Shown: positions 33,345 through 41,780 of the stretch, one piece after another | Layout of the letters: every line of letters starts with the position of its first letter | How positions within the stretch are numbered: the first letter of the stretch is position 1 | Assembly (NCBI GenBank): GCA_002699585.1 | Contig: PABP01000008.1 | Span: 62,001-126,000 of the forward strand | Direction of reading: 5' to 3' | Length of the DNA: 64,000 nt | DNA from: Anaerolineaceae bacterium | GTDB lineage: Bacteria; Chloroflexota; Anaerolineae; Aggregatilineales; Phototrophicaceae | Program-made: the position numbers and the translations under genes | The notes under the pieces: model-generated | Told to the model about the DNA's origin: nothing | The model's input: only the letters and a program-made list of their open reading frames with translations | Database searches by the model: none

Positions 33345-34889
33345 ATGCCCTCTATGATCGAACGAATTGGCCAGATGCTTTACGTTGGTTTCCGTGGCCT
33401 GACAGCACCCGATTATATTCTGGAATGGTTGAGCGAAGGCCGCGTAGGGGGCATTATTTTGTTCGCCCGCAATGTGGATACGCCGCAGCAGCTTGCCGAC
33501 CTGACCGCTTCCTTACATGCGGCGGCTAAAACGCCCATTCTGGTGTGCATCGACCAGGAAGGTGGCAGCGTTTCCCGGTTGCGCAAGCTGTTTGCGGAAA
33601 GCCCTGGATCGATGGCTCTCAGTTCATCAGCCAATGCGGAGGACATCACCGAGCGTATGGCGGTTGTGTTGGGTTCGGAATTACGTGCATTGGGCATCAA
33701 CTGGGATTACGCGCCAGTGGTCGATGTCACCTACAACGCCGATAATCCGACTGTCGGTACGCGCTCCTTCGGCACAGAACCTGAGCGCATTGGTGAGTTG
33801 GCTTCGGCGATGGTGCGCGGCTTACAGCAAGAGGGGGTCGCGGCTTGTGCCAAACACTTCCCTGGCCTGGGTGACACCGCCATCGACACCCACGTCGCGC
33901 TGGCCCACATTGACCAAACGGTCGAGCACTTGCTGGAAGTTGATTTGCAACCCTATCGCCAGGTGATTGACACGGGTATCGCCAGCATTATGACGACGCA
34001 TACCATCTTCACCGAGTTGGATGCAGATTACCCGGCGACCCTTAGCCCGGTCATTATTCAAAAGCTCATCCGTGACAAGTTGGGTTTCCAGGGCATGGTA
34101 TGCAGCGATTGCATGGAGATGAAAGCCATTGCCGATAACTACGGCAAGGGGGAATCGGCTGTATTGGGGGCGCTGGCTGGCCTGGATGCGATTCTCATTT
34201 CACATACGCGCTCGCATCAGGAAGAAGCCATGCAAGCGCTCTATGATGCTTTCGAAAGTGGTCGCCTGAGCGAAGCTATTGTCGATGCAGCCAACGAGCG
34301 CATCGCCGCCATGAAAGCTGCCTATGGCATCACGCTGCCGTTAGACATTAGCGGCATTGCGTCAGAAGAGCACAAGCAGGTTGGCTTAGAAGCGGCTCGT
34401 GCTGGGGTGGTCATGCTGCGCCAGGACCAGAGCGTGTTCCCGCTGCGTGACGCCGGACATGTCGGCCTGATTGAATTTGCTTCGATCATCGACAGTGAAG
34501 TCGTGGAGCAGGGCGGCCTGACTGGGTTAGCGAATGCCGTTGAGGAAAAAGCGCCGTTTGTGACGACCATCTCGTTGATGTCGCGTGATAATGCCCCGGA
34601 AAAAGTGGAATCGGCGTTGGACTTAGCCGCTGAAGCCAATGTGCTCATCCTGGTGACACGCAATGCTCATCTGAGCGAGGAGCAGCGCGAGTTAGCGCTT
34701 AAGCTGGCAGATGCTTCACAGCGACTGGTCGTGTTGTGCCTGCGCAACCCGTATGATGCGGCCCTGTTCCCGCAGGCCGGGACGGTCGTTTGTACATCCG
34801 GCGATTCCACGCCGTCGCTGGTGGCTGTCATGGAAGCCCTGCAAGGCGAGTTTGAACCAACGGGCAAGCTCCCGGTTGAAGTTGGATAA
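33345..34889 (+). CDS. nagZ: Beta-N-acetylhexosaminidase (GH3, NagZ type)
   Basis: A 514-residue family-3 glycosidase that removes N-acetylglucosamine from muropeptides. Visible: CIDQEGGSVSRL, GTRSFG, the signature CAKHFPGLGDTAIDTH (with the Asp-x-His acid/base pair of NagZ enzymes) and the nucleophile in MVCSDCMEMKAI (D255). Residues about 345-514 form a C-terminal domain (EAARAGVVMLRQD, VILVTRNAH-like segment), as in the longer Bacillus-type enzymes. No signal peptide is visible, so action in the cytoplasm is expected. Together with the serine hydrolase, BadF-type kinase and MurQ a few kb downstream it suggests peptidoglycan recycling. Confidence 0.92.
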   Translation: MPSMIERIGQMLYVGFRGLTAPDYILEWLSEGRVGGIILFARNVDTPQQLADLTASLHAAAKTPILVCIDQEGGSVSRLRKLFAESPGSMALSSSANAEDITERMAVVLGSELRALGINWDYAPVVDVTYNADNPTVGTRSFGTEPERIGELASAMVRGLQQEGVAACAKHFPGLGDTAIDTHVALAHIDQTVEHLLEVDLQPYRQVIDTGIASIMTTHTIFTELDADYPATLSPVIIQKLIRDKLGFQGMVCSDCMEMKAIADNYGKGESAVLGALAGLDAILISHTRSHQEEAMQALYDAFESGRLSEAIVDAANERIAAMKAAYGITLPLDISGIASEEHKQVGLEAARAGVVMLRQDQSVFPLRDAGHVGLIEFASIIDSEVVEQGGLTGLANAVEEKAPFVTTISLMSRDNAPEKVESALDLAAEANVLILVTRNAHLSEEQRELALKLADASQRLVVLCLRNPYDAALFPQAGTVVCTSGDSTPSLVAVMEALQGEFEPTGKLPVEVG

Positions 34890-34927
34890 ACTTGGCACTC
34901 GACTATGATTGCTATGTGAGCTACATT

Positions 34928-34957
34928 AGCCCCTTGTGACCCATAAGGGGCTTTTTT
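34928..34957 (+). terminator. Intrinsic terminator abutting the MFS start codon
   Basis: AGCCCCTT-GTGACCCAT-AAGGGGCT is followed by TTTTTA that runs straight into the ATG of the MFS gene. The stem and T tract are textbook and would end nagZ transcription; there is no room for a ribosome-binding site between it and the ATG. Confidence 0.85.
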
Positions 34958-36157
34958 ATGCATATCTCGCGCAATGTCAATCTGCTGGGTTGGTTCAACT
35001 TCTGGACTGACTTCCGGCCCTATGCACCCATCGCCATTTTGTACTTCGCGGAGGTATCCGGGTCGTATGCGTTGGGTATGAGCATTTTTAGTACTGTGAT
35101 GCTGGCCCAGGCCATTTTTGAAGTGCCAACAGGCATTTTGTCTGATCGTGTGGGGCGTAAGATGACCATGGTCTACGGGGCCGGGGCGGCAGTAATCGGC
35201 ATGGTGTTTTATGCGATTGGCGGCACGTACCTGGCGCTGGTAGTTGGCGCGATATTCGAGGGTTTGGCGCGGTCGTTTTACAGCGGCAATAACGAAGCGT
35301 TGCTGTTCGATACGGTCACAGAGATGGGCGAGCGCGGCAGCTATCAAGAGTATCTGGGAAAGACTTCGTCCATGTTCCAATTCGCGCTGGCGATTTCTGC
35401 GGTATTGGGCAGCCTGATGGCAGCCATATCTTTTCGCATAGTCATGTGGGTATCGGTGATACCGATGATACTGGCCTTTATCGTCAGCCTACGCCTGATC
35501 GAACCGAGCTTGCACAGCGCCAAAACGGGCAACGTCTACAGCCACCTCGCGCAGGCCTTCAAGCACTTTTTACACAATCCCCGTTTACGCCTGTTGAGCA
35601 TCGCCAACATCCTCAGCTACGCGATAGGGGAGGCGTCCTGGCTGTTTCGCTCAGCGTTCATTGAACTGCTGTGGCCAGTATGGGCGATTGGCCTCTCGCA
35701 GATGGTCAGCAACATGGGCGCGGCCATCAGCTTCTACTTTGCTGGGCCACTTCTCAAACGTTTTGGGGAGTTCAAGCTGCTTGTGGGTGGGGCCATCCTG
35801 AGCGATATTATCAATATTATTAGCCTGCTGATGGCCAATGTATTCTCTCCAGCGCTGATGGCTCTCAACTCCATTTTCTTCGGCGTCAATACGGTCGCTA
35901 AGGGCAATCTGGTGCAGCAGGAGTTCAGTGACGAGCAGCGGGCGACGATGGGGTCACTCAACAGCTTTGCGGGAAGCTTGGCATTTGCTGTATTTTCATT
36001 TTTGCTGGGGGCTGTCGCAGATCAGTTTGGTGTGATCGCGGCACTAGTAGGATCCACATTATTGGCCTTCATTCCGATTGCGCTTTATGCCTATGTGCTG
36101 CGCCCTCGCAAAAATCAGCAGGCAAACATCAGCCCGGAACCGAGCGTCGGCAAATAG
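34958..36157 (+). CDS. MFS transporter
   Basis: A 399-residue transporter with about twelve helices. Loop 2-3 carries the MFS signature FEVPTGILSDRVGRKMTM, followed by GAGAAVIGMVFYAIGG, and the C-terminal half has KGNLVQQEFSDEQRATMGSL in the symmetrical loop. Its closest pattern is drug or small-molecule exporters with a short N-terminus, HISRNVNLLGWFNFWTDF. The ATG at 34958 has no ribosome-binding site because a terminator ends at the base before it, so this gene would need a leaderless transcript, read-through or a downstream start (none seems better). Substrate unknown. Confidence 0.88.
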   Translation: MHISRNVNLLGWFNFWTDFRPYAPIAILYFAEVSGSYALGMSIFSTVMLAQAIFEVPTGILSDRVGRKMTMVYGAGAAVIGMVFYAIGGTYLALVVGAIFEGLARSFYSGNNEALLFDTVTEMGERGSYQEYLGKTSSMFQFALAISAVLGSLMAAISFRIVMWVSVIPMILAFIVSLRLIEPSLHSAKTGNVYSHLAQAFKHFLHNPRLRLLSIANILSYAIGEASWLFRSAFIELLWPVWAIGLSQMVSNMGAAISFYFAGPLLKRFGEFKLLVGGAILSDIINIISLLMANVFSPALMALNSIFFGVNTVAKGNLVQQEFSDEQRATMGSLNSFAGSLAFAVFSFLLGAVADQFGVIAALVGSTLLAFIPIALYAYVLRPRKNQQANISPEPSVGK

Positions 36158-36174
36158 CTCACAAAAACTCGTGC

Positions 36175-36205
36175 TTGACCTTCAAGCCCCTTGAAGGTTT
36201 ACAGT
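36175..36205 (+). promoter_or_regulatory. MerR-type promoter with 19-bp spacer and operator dyad
   Basis: TTGACC and TACAGT are separated by 19 bp, the over-long spacing bent by MerR activators. The dyad ACCTTCAA-GCCCC-TTGAAGGT (36178-36198) fills the spacer. It lies 27 bp ahead of the MerR gene, so autoregulation is expected. Confidence 0.88.
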
Positions 36206-36231
36206 AGGTATATCAGCACGAGGGGTAGCCC

Positions 36232-37071
36232 ATGTTCAAAATTGGCGATTTTGCCGTCATTGCTCAGGTTCCAGCCAGCCAGTTACGCTACTACGATGAC
36301 ATCGGCCTGTTTAAGCCCAGCCACATCGACCCGCAGAATGGCTATCGTTACTATGCGATTGAGCAGCTTACGGACCTCAACCGCATTATTGCGCTCAAAA
36401 ACCTGGGCCTATCACTGGATGATGTGCGTCACATGCTGGCCAACCACATCGCCAACACGGATATTCGGCATCTGTTGGAAACCAAAAAAGCAGAAATCGA
36501 GCGGCGGCTAGAAGAAGACAAAGCGCGGCTGCGGCAAGTCGAGGTGCGCCTGAACCTATTGGAGCAGGGCATCGTGCCGTCAACGCAGCCGGTGATCGTC
36601 AAGCCGGTTGGCGCTCTGCGCTACCTGGCCCTGAAGCGCGTTTCGCTCGATCAGGAGCGCTTTGTCGCGGAGTTCACTCACATATACGATGCCATCCACG
36701 AAATCGACATCCCCGACCGAAGTTACTGCACCTGTATCGCCCATAATGCGGGCTACGAGCCAGACGGCTTGCATTGGGAATTGGGCTTCTATGTGGGGAC
36801 ATCTGCGCCGGAAAACTTGGCAATTAGCGAGCAGATTTGCTTGCAGCGCACGGACCTGCCTGCTGCCGATCATATGGCGTCGATCATGCATGTGGGGTCG
36901 CTAGCCAGCGGTGGAATGGCATATGCAGCCCTCAGCCAGTGGATTGCGTTCCATGAGTACCGCATATGCGGCCCATTCCGCGAGATTTTCCTAGTAGCGA
37001 ACGCTCCGCTAGACGTCACGGCATCCTGGGTGATGGAAGTTCAAGTTCCGATCAATATAGAAATCACATAA
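36232..37071 (+). CDS. MerR-family regulator with GyrI-like effector domain
   Basis: A 279-residue activator. Residues 1-70 are a MerR winged helix (FKIGDFAVIAQVPASQLRYYDDIGLF, in parts; NGYRYYAIEQL), residues about 75-110 a coiled-coil dimer helix (KKAEIERRLEEDKARLRQVE), and the remainder a GyrI/BmrR-like small-molecule domain (LRYLALKRVSL, ADHMASIMHVGSLA). Such proteins bind cationic or hydrophobic drugs and twist a 19-bp-spaced promoter; exactly such a promoter lies upstream. GAGGGG is 6-7 nt before the ATG. The MFS gene upstream is in the same direction and may be part of its response, although only self-control is visible. Confidence 0.9.
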   Translation: MFKIGDFAVIAQVPASQLRYYDDIGLFKPSHIDPQNGYRYYAIEQLTDLNRIIALKNLGLSLDDVRHMLANHIANTDIRHLLETKKAEIERRLEEDKARLRQVEVRLNLLEQGIVPSTQPVIVKPVGALRYLALKRVSLDQERFVAEFTHIYDAIHEIDIPDRSYCTCIAHNAGYEPDGLHWELGFYVGTSAPENLAISEQICLQRTDLPAADHMASIMHVGSLASGGMAYAALSQWIAFHEYRICGPFREIFLVANAPLDVTASWVMEVQVPINIEIT

Positions 37072-37098
37072 GACAAAAATTTCATAGGGAGGTTCCAA

Positions 37099-37554
37099 AT
37101 GGAAGTGACTGAATTTTCGGAAATTCAGGTAGAGTTCGACGCGCGTGTACGCGCCATGATTTACTGCAATTTGGCGACGGTTGATCGCCAGACGCGGCCC
37201 CGTTCGCGGATTGTGCATCCGGTGTGGGAAGGCGAAATAGGCTGGGTGACGAGTCGGCGTTATGCGCATAAAGCGCGCCATCTGGAGCATAACCCGCATG
37301 TGTCGGTGGCGTATGTTGGCGATCTGGTGAAGCCCGTCTACGTCGATTGTGTCGCCGCATGGGAAGATGACCCTGATGAGAAGGCACGCGTCTGGGAGTA
37401 TCTCAAAGCAACACCTGCTCCTTATGGCTTTGACCCGGCGACCTTGTTCAGTTCGCTGGATGATCCCAAGTATGGTCTGCTGAAGCTGATACCCTGGCGC
37501 ATTGAGCTGCCGACGATGCCGACATCGACGCTAATCTGGCGTCATCCAGCCTAG
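37099..37554 (+). CDS. Pyridoxamine 5'-phosphate oxidase-like (split-barrel) protein
   Basis: A 151-residue flavin-reductase-fold protein. It shows the PNPOx pattern: ARVRAMIYCNLATVDRQTRPRSR, the GWVTSRRYAHKARHLEHNPHVSVAYV strand series (in parts) and a closing RIELPTMPTSTLIW. Cofactor could be FMN or F420; many such proteins are general stress-associated. AGGGAGG lies 7 nt before the ATG, which starts 27 bp after the MerR stop, so it may be a target in the same operon. Confidence 0.85.
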   Translation: MEVTEFSEIQVEFDARVRAMIYCNLATVDRQTRPRSRIVHPVWEGEIGWVTSRRYAHKARHLEHNPHVSVAYVGDLVKPVYVDCVAAWEDDPDEKARVWEYLKATPAPYGFDPATLFSSLDDPKYGLLKLIPWRIELPTMPTSTLIWRHPA

Positions 37555-37748
37555 TTTGTGTATGGTTTTTTGCAAAGTCGATGGGGTAGGTAGATCGTGA
37601 GACTTTTATCAACACAACAACTATATTTTACCGCGTAGCTATGGATCAGACCACAAATTGGGGGGATTTGGAGGCATCAATTGGCATATGATGAGGGGGC
37701 ATTGCAATGCGCGTAACTGCGATACATATGCACCCGAAAGAGAACAAC

Positions 37749-38249
37749 ATGACGACCCAAACGTTTACTCTCCAACCCATCGGCTCGGTTGAAGCCGATA
37801 CCACCGGATTCACACTCAAAATTGACGAAGCTTATCGAGAAGGGCTGCTGGGCCTCGACCAATTCAGCCATGTGATCGTCTTCTGGTGGGGTGATCAATC
37901 CGATACGGAGCAGGCGCGGGCGACGCTGACCGAAAAACTGTACTATGCTGATGACATCGAAGCGGGGGTGTTCGCTTGTCGCACGCCCAATCGACCGAAT
38001 CCTGTTTTGATGACGGTGTGCGCTATTCTGCACATCGACGCCGTGGCAGGGACGATTGTTGTGCCATATCTGGATGCCGAAGATGGCACGCCCATTATCG
38101 ACCTTAAGCCCTATATTGGTATGTCGGATCGTGTGAAAACCTTGACGCCATCGTCCTGGTTCCAGGGGTGGCCGCAGTGGATTGCTGAAAAAGAAGGGGA
38201 TATGCCTGACTGGGTTATGGCCAAGCTCATGAACATTCCTGACGCCTAA
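37749..38249 (+). CDS. TrmO-like tRNA methyltransferase (TsaA/YaeB domain)
   Basis: A 166-residue protein consisting of one TsaA-like beta-barrel: LQPIGSVEADTTGF, LDQFSHVIVFWW, the signature ACRTPNRPNPVLMTV and YLDAEDGTPIIDLKPYI. Family members use S-adenosylmethionine to methylate t6A37 of tRNA-Thr. The E. coli enzyme is larger, with a C-terminal domain missing here, as in many short homologues, so the exact target is uncertain. AAGAGAAC upstream of the ATG at 37749 supports that start over a GTG/ATG 42 nt earlier. A hairpin terminator lies 26 bp downstream. Confidence 0.82.
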   Translation: MTTQTFTLQPIGSVEADTTGFTLKIDEAYREGLLGLDQFSHVIVFWWGDQSDTEQARATLTEKLYYADDIEAGVFACRTPNRPNPVLMTVCAILHIDAVAGTIVVPYLDAEDGTPIIDLKPYIGMSDRVKTLTPSSWFQGWPQWIAEKEGDMPDWVMAKLMNIPDA

Positions 38250-38274
38250 CGATCATTAGCGAAGAGATCTTCAT

Positions 38275-38300
38275 ACCTTCCTCCAAATGGAGGAAGGTTG
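38275..38300 (+). terminator. Hairpin after the TrmO-like gene
   Basis: ACCTTCCTCC-AAAT-GGAGGAAGGT is a perfect 10-bp stem followed by TGTTTC. It could be a weak terminator, or a degenerate right half of the REP-like repeat family (ATCCTTCC...GGAAGGA). Confidence 0.6.
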
Positions 38301-38402
38301 TTTCAAAATTGCATGGAGAGGTCCTAAGTCCAACGCTAGCATGCCGGGTTCAGGTAGGTAAGAATAGGTGCACTTATCTTATTTATCCTGTGAGCCTAAC
38401 CT

Positions 38403-39650
38403 ATGTCTGAACCCGCATCGCAACCGAACGAAATGCGCACCAATTCGTTGTCATCAAGCACCAATGCCGCCTTGAACGCTGTCCTCGCTGAGCACCTGGG
38501 TGAAACCTTCCCGGCAGTCGCACTGGCTGTCTATCACCGGGGCAGCGTCATCGTCGAATCCGCATGGGGGTATCTGGACCCCATCACGGAAATTCCGCTG
38601 ACGAGTGATGCGCTATTTGACATGGCTTCCGTGACGAAACTGTTCACGACGACGGCTATGTTGTCGTTGCTGAGTGAGCGCAAAGCCGATTTGCAGACGC
38701 CACTTGTCGAGATTGTGCCGGAATTTGGGGCTATATCGCCGCGTGGCATTGATGGTGGGCAGGACCCGCACAGCAAAAAACATCTGCCGACACCACGGGA
38801 ATTGGCTGATGTGCAGGTCGACCCGGCACAGGTGACGCTGTTCCATTTATTAACACATACTAGCGGGCTGCCGCCCTGGCGCGATGTCTTCAACGCAGCC
38901 GGCCTTGCGCCGATGCCCCCCAATGTGCCCGATCCTATTGACCAACCCACGCGCTGGCAACATGGTCTGGAAGCCATGTGCCAGTACCAGTTTGTCGGTG
39001 AGCCGGATGGCGTGGTACGTTATAGCGATATTGGCTTGATGCTACTTGGTGAAGCGGCGACCCGCTTGCATGGTACGCTCAGCCAGCTTGAACCCATGAT
39101 TCAGGAGCGTGTATTAGATAAGCTCGGTCTGAGTGATGCCATGTTCAACCCGGTGCGCAGTGGACGCGCCACGCAGATGCAGACGGTTCCCACGGAAATT
39201 GATGCAACCTGGCGCAAACGCCGCGCCTGGGGTGAGGTCCATGACGAGAATGCTTGCGGTCTGGGCGGGATCGCGGGCCACGCTGGCTTGTTCGCTACGG
39301 CCAGTGCCATTGCGGAGTTCGGTCAGGCGTGGCTGGATGGGGCAGGTGCCTTTGGCATTACTCCTGAACTGGCGCAGCAGTCCAAGCAGCAGCAAGCCAG
39401 CACCGATGGCAACCCGCGCGGATTGGGCTTCCTGCTGAAATCAAAAGAGGGCAGTTCCGCTGGGGATGTGTTCAGCGATAGCAGCTATGGTCATACTGGG
39501 TTTACGGGCACGTCCATGTGGATTGACCCGGAGCGCGAGCTTGTGGTGGCGTTACTGACCAATCGCGTGTATCCAGGTCGCGAGAAACCCGGTATCCATG
39601 CTTTCCGCCGCGCCATGCATGATCTACTGGCGCGTGAGGTTGACGGCTAG
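38403..39650 (+). CDS. Serine hydrolase (class C beta-lactamase / PBP4-like family)
   Basis: A 415-residue protein of the beta-lactamase-related family. The catalytic SxxK is ASVTKLFTTT, the YxN-equivalent is VRYSDIGLM and the third motif is GHTGFTG. No signal peptide is visible at the N-terminus (SEPASQPNEMRTN), so it may act in the cytoplasm or be released differently. In Bacillus a related protein (PbpE/YbbE group) neighbours nagZ and murQ, and here the kinase and murQ genes follow, so a role with muropeptides or esters is plausible. Activity on beta-lactams is not indicated. Confidence 0.87.
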   Translation: MSEPASQPNEMRTNSLSSSTNAALNAVLAEHLGETFPAVALAVYHRGSVIVESAWGYLDPITEIPLTSDALFDMASVTKLFTTTAMLSLLSERKADLQTPLVEIVPEFGAISPRGIDGGQDPHSKKHLPTPRELADVQVDPAQVTLFHLLTHTSGLPPWRDVFNAAGLAPMPPNVPDPIDQPTRWQHGLEAMCQYQFVGEPDGVVRYSDIGLMLLGEAATRLHGTLSQLEPMIQERVLDKLGLSDAMFNPVRSGRATQMQTVPTEIDATWRKRRAWGEVHDENACGLGGIAGHAGLFATASAIAEFGQAWLDGAGAFGITPELAQQSKQQQASTDGNPRGLGFLLKSKEGSSAGDVFSDSSYGHTGFTGTSMWIDPERELVVALLTNRVYPGREKPGIHAFRRAMHDLLAREVDG

Positions 39651-39696
39651 TAAGGTTATAATAAAATTCATACTGAGTAATCGATCAAGGTGTTTT

Positions 39697-39806
39697 GACC
39701 CCTATCCTCATTCCTTCCCCCATGAGGTGGAAGGATGCCTTTCTTAGCCCATTGGTAGCAAGATAAGTCCCCTCACATCATGGGAAGGGGATTTAGGGGC
39801 GGGGTC
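39697..39806 (-). repeat. REP-like palindromic repeat R4 (full copy, inverted)
   Basis: GACCCCTATCCTCATTCCTTCC opens and GATTTAGGGGCGGGGTC closes. It is R1 on the opposite strand, with ATCCTTCC-type hairpin first and CCCCTC-type hairpin second. It lies between the serine hydrolase and the kinase gene. Confidence 0.85.
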
Positions 39807-39899
39807 TTTGAAGACAAACATCCAATTGAAGCTGTTGTGCCACCAGATGAGAGTGACGTGCCCTAGAGCATGTCAGACCATTTTCAAGAAAGATAGCAT

Positions 39900-40826
39900 A
39901 TGTCCTATTATATGGGGATTGATGGCGGCGGCAGCGGCATGCGCGTTGTCATCATTGACGCAGCGCGCATGGTTATCACGCGCATAGAAGCCGATTCCGC
40001 GAACCCAAGCAGCCTTGGCCTGGAAGAATCCACGCGGCGCATTCAGGCGGCGATGACCCAGGCTTTGAAACAGGCTAATCTGGCTGCTGATGCGATTGTG
40101 GCGGCAGGCATCGGCATTGCCGGGGCCGCTGAGGAACATTCCAGGCCGTGGTTGACGAGTACCGCCCAGGCCATTTTGCCAGCAGCCACTATCATTCCTA
40201 GCAGCGATGTTGAAGTGGCACTGGTGGGGGCACATGGCGCGCGCAGCGGGGGACTGCTCATCGCCGGGACGGGAAGCATCATCGCCGGCATCAACAACGA
40301 CAATAAGCTGGTTCGGCTGGGGGGCTGGGGCTACATCTTCGGTGATGAGGGCAGCGGCTTCTGGATTGGCAACCAGGCATTGATAGCCGCAACACGCGCT
40401 TTCGATCAGCAAGGGCCGCCGACGGTGCTGCTTGAGCGCATTATGGCCCATCGCCAGATTACCAACCCCTACGATCTGATCCAGTGGGTGTATCGTGGTC
40501 CCAAAGTGCCTGTGCGCGAAATCGCGGCCCTTGTACCGATTGTGTTACAGGCAGCCAACGAAGGCGATACGCTTGCCCAGCAGATTGTTGAAGTCGCGGC
40601 CAGAGAACTGGCGCTTCTGGCAGAGACGCTTATGAAGCGCACCGGCCTAACTGCTGCCGACCTCAAATTCGCGGGCAGCCTGATTACCAACGACAACGAC
40701 ATCAGCCAGCGCCTCTGTGAGCGACTCTCGCTTGCGGCGATTCCGCAGGCCCAATATGAACCCGTTATGGGGGCGGCGCTGCTGGCCCTCTACGCTGACC
40801 AACCTGGGAGTGAACATGCAAACTGA
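39900..40826 (+). CDS. BadF/BcrA-type amino-sugar kinase (MurK-like)
   Basis: A 308-residue ASKHA-fold kinase of the BadF/BadG/BcrA/BcrD family, which includes N-acetylglucosamine kinases and MurK, a kinase of both MurNAc and GlcNAc. The phosphate-1 loop is YYMGIDGGGSGMRVVI, with IGIAGAAEEH, GGLLIAGTGSIIAGIN and GWGYIFGDEGSGFWIGNQ in the expected order. The two ATP-lid regions are intact. Its 3' end overlaps murQ by 11 bp, so the product, an amino-sugar 6-phosphate, would feed MurQ or deacetylases directly. AGAAAG upstream of the ATG serves as ribosome-binding site. Confidence 0.9.
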   Translation: MSYYMGIDGGGSGMRVVIIDAARMVITRIEADSANPSSLGLEESTRRIQAAMTQALKQANLAADAIVAAGIGIAGAAEEHSRPWLTSTAQAILPAATIIPSSDVEVALVGAHGARSGGLLIAGTGSIIAGINNDNKLVRLGGWGYIFGDEGSGFWIGNQALIAATRAFDQQGPPTVLLERIMAHRQITNPYDLIQWVYRGPKVPVREIAALVPIVLQAANEGDTLAQQIVEVAARELALLAETLMKRTGLTAADLKFAGSLITNDNDISQRLCERLSLAAIPQAQYEPVMGAALLALYADQPGSEHAN

Positions 40827-41697
40827 ACAACAAAATCCGCGTTCGATGCAGTTGGACCAATCCTCGACGCTGGATGTGCTGCGCATCATGAACGAGGAAG
40901 ACCAGAAAGTGGCCTTGGTGGTGCAGGATGCCTTGCCGCAGATCGCGGCGGCGGTCGATGTCATCGCTGAGCGCATGGGGCGTGGTGGACGCCTGTTTTA
41001 CGTCGGCGCGGGGACCAGTGGCCGTCTGGGTGTGCTGGATGCCGTCGAGTGCGTGCCGACCTTTGGTACGGAGCCGGAGCAGGTCCAGGGCTTGATCGCA
41101 GGTGGTGACCGGGCTTTTGTGCGGGCTGTGGAAGGCGCGGAAGATAGTCGTGAGCAGGGGGCGCTCGACCTGAAAGAGCGTCATTTATCGGCTGATGACG
41201 CCGTAGTGGGCATCGCCGCCAGTGGCCGCACGCCTTATGTGTTGGGTGCGCTGGCCTATGCACGAGAAGTCGGTGCGGCCAATATCAGCATCGCCTGCAA
41301 TGTACCCTCCGCCGTGCTGGATGCCGCTGATTATCCGATTCCGCTGCCTGTGGGGCCGGAAGCACTGACGGGCAGTACGCGCCTCAAAGCCGGGACCGCG
41401 CAGAAGTTAGCGCTCAATATGCTGAGTACGGCCACGATGGTCAAGCTGGGCAAGGTCTACGGCAATTTGATGGTCGATGTCAAAGTCACCAACGAGAAAT
41501 TGGTGCATCGGGCGCGCCGCATCCTGATGCAGCTCACGGGCGTTGATGAAGCGGAGGCCATTCGTCTGCTGGCGGCGACCGACCAGCATGTGAAGACAGC
41601 GGCAGTTATGTATCATCGGGGTGTGGATGCCGCTGCCGCCCGCGACCTCCTGGCAGAAAAAGGGGGCCATCTGCGGGCGGTGATCGGTAGCGTATAA
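40816..41697 (+). CDS. murQ: N-acetylmuramic acid 6-phosphate etherase
   Basis: Cleaves the lactyl ether of MurNAc-6-phosphate to GlcNAc-6-phosphate and lactate in the cytoplasm. The SIS-domain protein (293 residues, near the usual 298) shows VGAGTSGRLGVLDAVECVPTF, in part, GIAASGRTPYVLGAL, and LTGSTRLKAGTAQK. Family identification is unambiguous. I place the start at the ATG at 40816, behind GGGAG, overlapping the kinase by 11 bp; an upstream ATG would add 33 unrelated residues. The overlap with the kinase supports a MurK-MurQ pair, in place of the PTS uptake used by E. coli. Confidence 0.95.
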   Translation: MQTEQQNPRSMQLDQSSTLDVLRIMNEEDQKVALVVQDALPQIAAAVDVIAERMGRGGRLFYVGAGTSGRLGVLDAVECVPTFGTEPEQVQGLIAGGDRAFVRAVEGAEDSREQGALDLKERHLSADDAVVGIAASGRTPYVLGALAYAREVGAANISIACNVPSAVLDAADYPIPLPVGPEALTGSTRLKAGTAQKLALNMLSTATMVKLGKVYGNLMVDVKVTNEKLVHRARRILMQLTGVDEAEAIRLLAATDQHVKTAAVMYHRGVDAAAARDLLAEKGGHLRAVIGSV

Positions 41698-41739
41698 ACC
41701 CCTCCTCTAAATCTCCTCCCCATGATGGGAGGAGACTTT
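41697..41739 (+). repeat. REP-like repeat R5 (half copy)
   Basis: ACCCCTCCTCTAAATCTCCTCCCC, with a loop ATGATGGG and AGGAGACTTTG, equals the left hairpin of the R1 unit with slightly altered stem bases. It follows the murQ stop codon directly and may act as its transcript end. Confidence 0.75.
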
Positions 41740-41780
41740 GGCTGATTTGCGAGGTTGGGGAGATTATAGGAGCCTGCCCG

